From NCBI GenBank assembly GCA_042091695.1, contig JBELHA010000003.1, forward strand, positions 17,047 to 81,046: a stretch of DNA of 64,000 bases, written 5' to 3'. How positions within the stretch are numbered: the stretch's first letter is position 1; the number at the start of each line of letters is the position of its first letter. Below, piece after piece: positions 62,583 to 64,000 of this stretch. Source of the stretch: Flavicella sp042091695. Its GTDB lineage: Bacteria; Bacteroidota; Bacteroidia; Flavobacteriales; Flavobacteriaceae. A program made the translations under genes and the position numbers. Below the pieces are notes generated by a model that was not told the DNA's origin, did not search any database, and saw only the letters and a list, made by a program, of their open reading frames with translations.

Positions 62583-63404
62583 ATGGAATACAATACAAAC
62601 CAAGAACAGTTTAATGGGTTTCTTAACAGCCAACCCATATTTAAGGAGAAATCAGCCTTACTTCCCTATGCAAATTTCGATATCAAAAAAGGTGTTATAC
62701 AGCATAATATCAATTTTAATTTCAAAGATAACTTAATGCTAGGCAAACGTGTAGAGTATTATTTTAAAAAATACATTGAATTACAATCGGAATACAGAAT
62801 TCTTGTTGAAAACCTCCAAATTATACACGACAAAATAACCATTGGTGAAATTGACTTTATTCTAGAGAGAGAAAACCTAAAATACCATGTCGAACTAAGT
62901 TATAAATTTTATTTATACGACCCGACCATTGGCAATGGTGAAATTGAAAATTGGATTGGTCCTAACAGAAACGACTCTTTATCCAAAAAAATAAACAAAC
63001 TAAATAAAAAACAACTTCCGTTACTTACTAAAACAGCAACTAAAAAAACTCTTGATAGCTTAGGGGTTCACTCAGAAGATTGCATTCAAAATGTATGTTA
63101 TTTGGGGCAGTTATTTGTTCCTAAACACCATTCTTCGCCTGTTTTTAAAGAGGTCAATCGAGCAACAATACAAGGAACATATCAAAACTATCAAACATTT
63201 TTAAAAACAGCCGATACCCAATCAAAATACTTTTTACCCTCAAAAACAGATTGGTTGAGTAGGCCACAACAAGAAGTTGCCTGGAGTACATTTAAAGAAA
63301 TCAAAAATATAATTGAAGTTCAAATCAATCAAAAGAAATCGCCTATGCTTTGGATTCAAAATCAAAAAGGAACCTACAGCAAAGAATTTATCACTTGGTG
63401 GTAG
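62583..63404 (+). CDS. DUF1853 family protein
   Basis: 273 residues from ATG 62583 (MEYNTNQEQFNGF). An upstream TTG at 62535 lies next to a TAACTTTA box (62540-62547) that is a better promoter element than coding sequence. Family marks are LGKRVEYYFKKYIEL, IIHDKITIGEIDFILERE, VELSYKFYLYDP and WIGPNRNDSLSKKI. The IGEIDFIL..VELSYKFY layout resembles a PD-(D/E)xK-like core, but this is inference. Function unknown. Confidence 0.82.
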   Translation: MEYNTNQEQFNGFLNSQPIFKEKSALLPYANFDIKKGVIQHNINFNFKDNLMLGKRVEYYFKKYIELQSEYRILVENLQIIHDKITIGEIDFILERENLKYHVELSYKFYLYDPTIGNGEIENWIGPNRNDSLSKKINKLNKKQLPLLTKTATKKTLDSLGVHSEDCIQNVCYLGQLFVPKHHSSPVFKEVNRATIQGTYQNYQTFLKTADTQSKYFLPSKTDWLSRPQQEVAWSTFKEIKNIIEVQINQKKSPMLWIQNQKGTYSKEFITWW

Positions 63405-63520
63405 TATCAAAAAGAGGAAGAAAACCAGATTAGTTACTGAAAAAATAACCGCAAATAAAGTGTGCATATAAGCGGGGTTTATAAAATTCAATTCCTCTGT
63501 AAAAGTTTCATTCAAAAGAG

Positions 63521-63528
63521 TATATTTG
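63521..63528 (+). promoter_or_regulatory. -7 box of the DUF4494 gene
   Basis: Exact TATATTTG; leader about 26 nt. A weak TCTG at 63496-63499, 21 bp upstream, could serve as -33. Confidence 0.42.
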
Positions 63529-63558
63529 CGACTAAAAATTAATCTAAAAACAACATAT

Positions 63559-64000
63559 ATGTGGTACGAATGTAAAATAAAATACAGCAGAATCGACGAA
63601 GACGATAGAACTAAAACTTTCAATCAGCCATATTTATTTGATGCGATGTCTTTTACCGAAGCAGAAGCTAGGGTAACAGAAGAAATGCAACAATACATTT
63701 CTACAGAATTTAAGATCACCAACATAAAGGTTGCTAACTTTGCTGAAATTTGTCCGAACGAAAATGGAGACAGATGGTTTAAATGCAAGCTTTCATGTAT
63801 TACATTAGACGAAGAAAAAGGAAGTGAAAAAAGATCAAATTCTTATATACTCGTTCAGGCAAACGATGTAAAAGACGCCTATGATGTATTAGCAGAAAGC
63901 CTAGCTGATACTGTGGGTGATTTTGAAATACCAAGTGTACAGGAATCTCCAATTTTAGATGTATTTCCTTACTACAGCGGAGAAGAAGAAGCAGCATTAA
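63559..64000 (+). CDS. DUF4494 domain protein, 3' truncated by window edge
   Basis: The frame from ATG 63559 is open through 147 codons to the right edge. MWYECKIKYSRIDEDDRTK, TFNQPYLFDAMSFTEAEAR and ISTEFKITNIKVANFAEI (given in parts) match DUF4494, a Bacteroidota-specific family of about 150-170 residues, so only the last few codons are probably missing. Function unknown. A good promoter box precedes it. Confidence 0.82.
   Translation, partial: MWYECKIKYSRIDEDDRTKTFNQPYLFDAMSFTEAEARVTEEMQQYISTEFKITNIKVANFAEICPNENGDRWFKCKLSCITLDEEKGSEKRSNSYILVQANDVKDAYDVLAESLADTVGDFEIPSVQESPILDVFPYYSGEEEAAL

Noticed and set aside
1..64000. CRISPR arrays, IS elements, prophage, tRNA or rRNA genes
   Set aside because: No repeated spacers, transposase, integrase, att-like repeats or tRNA-like folds were found by eye.

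Overview
The window looks like a chromosomal core segment of a gliding, A+T-rich member of the Bacteroidota, most likely family Flavobacteriaceae. The evidence is gldA, gldJ, porU, porV and a PorP/SprF-type protein, menaquinone genes, a flavobacterial PorU-type C25 peptidase, and many perfect TAnnTTTG (-7) boxes typical of Bacteroidota sigma factor. I cannot name the genus. Genes are tightly packed: no gap exceeds 300 bases, and I found no tRNA, rRNA, CRISPR array, insertion sequence or prophage.

Left third (1-22 kb). A glycosyltransferase cut by the left edge is followed by a minus-strand group of two Fe-S proteins, an MCE/MlaD protein and an amidase, divergent from lptD. serB, ridA and a class A penicillin-binding protein follow on the plus strand. 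The next minus-strand block is pfkA-gapA, a terminator, then mgsA; a perfect LacI-type palindrome lies upstream of pfkA. A nucleotidyltransferase and a giant TamB protein are divergent from tsaD, and gldA is divergent from lipB.

Middle third (23-42 kb). porU-porV-DUF5362-KAS III form one minus-strand operon of type IX secretion genes, divergent from gldJ. Then come murF, an N-acetylglucosamine-kinase-like gene, a CpsB/YwqE-type PHP phosphatase, a LysM plus periplasmic-binding-fold protein, guaA, a gamma carbonic anhydrase and a PorP/SprF protein.

Right third (40-64 kb). A DPP-IV peptidase, two tandem POT transporters and a thioredoxin-like protein form a peptide-uptake operon. Menaquinone genes menC and menE flank a CPBP protease, and menA lies 8 kb away. 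A PIG-L deacetylase, a 35-residue membrane protein and a sodium:solute symporter form another operon. A Met/His-rich barrel-like protein and a small Cys/His protein look like a metal-handling pair. Housekeeping genes follow (mnmA, holA, tsaC-like), then a lone HsdR_N-type nuclease-fold gene, a family 2 glycosyltransferase, a DUF1853 protein and a DUF4494 protein cut by the right edge.

The most unusual signals are regulatory or small. They are the LacI-type operator, two terminators built into the 3' coding ends of convergent genes, promoter boxes abutting start codons (possible leaderless mRNAs), the 35-residue ORF, the metal-type gene pair, and GldJ keeping an FGE fold without the FGE catalytic cysteines. 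I see no clear large, wholly new multi-gene system.
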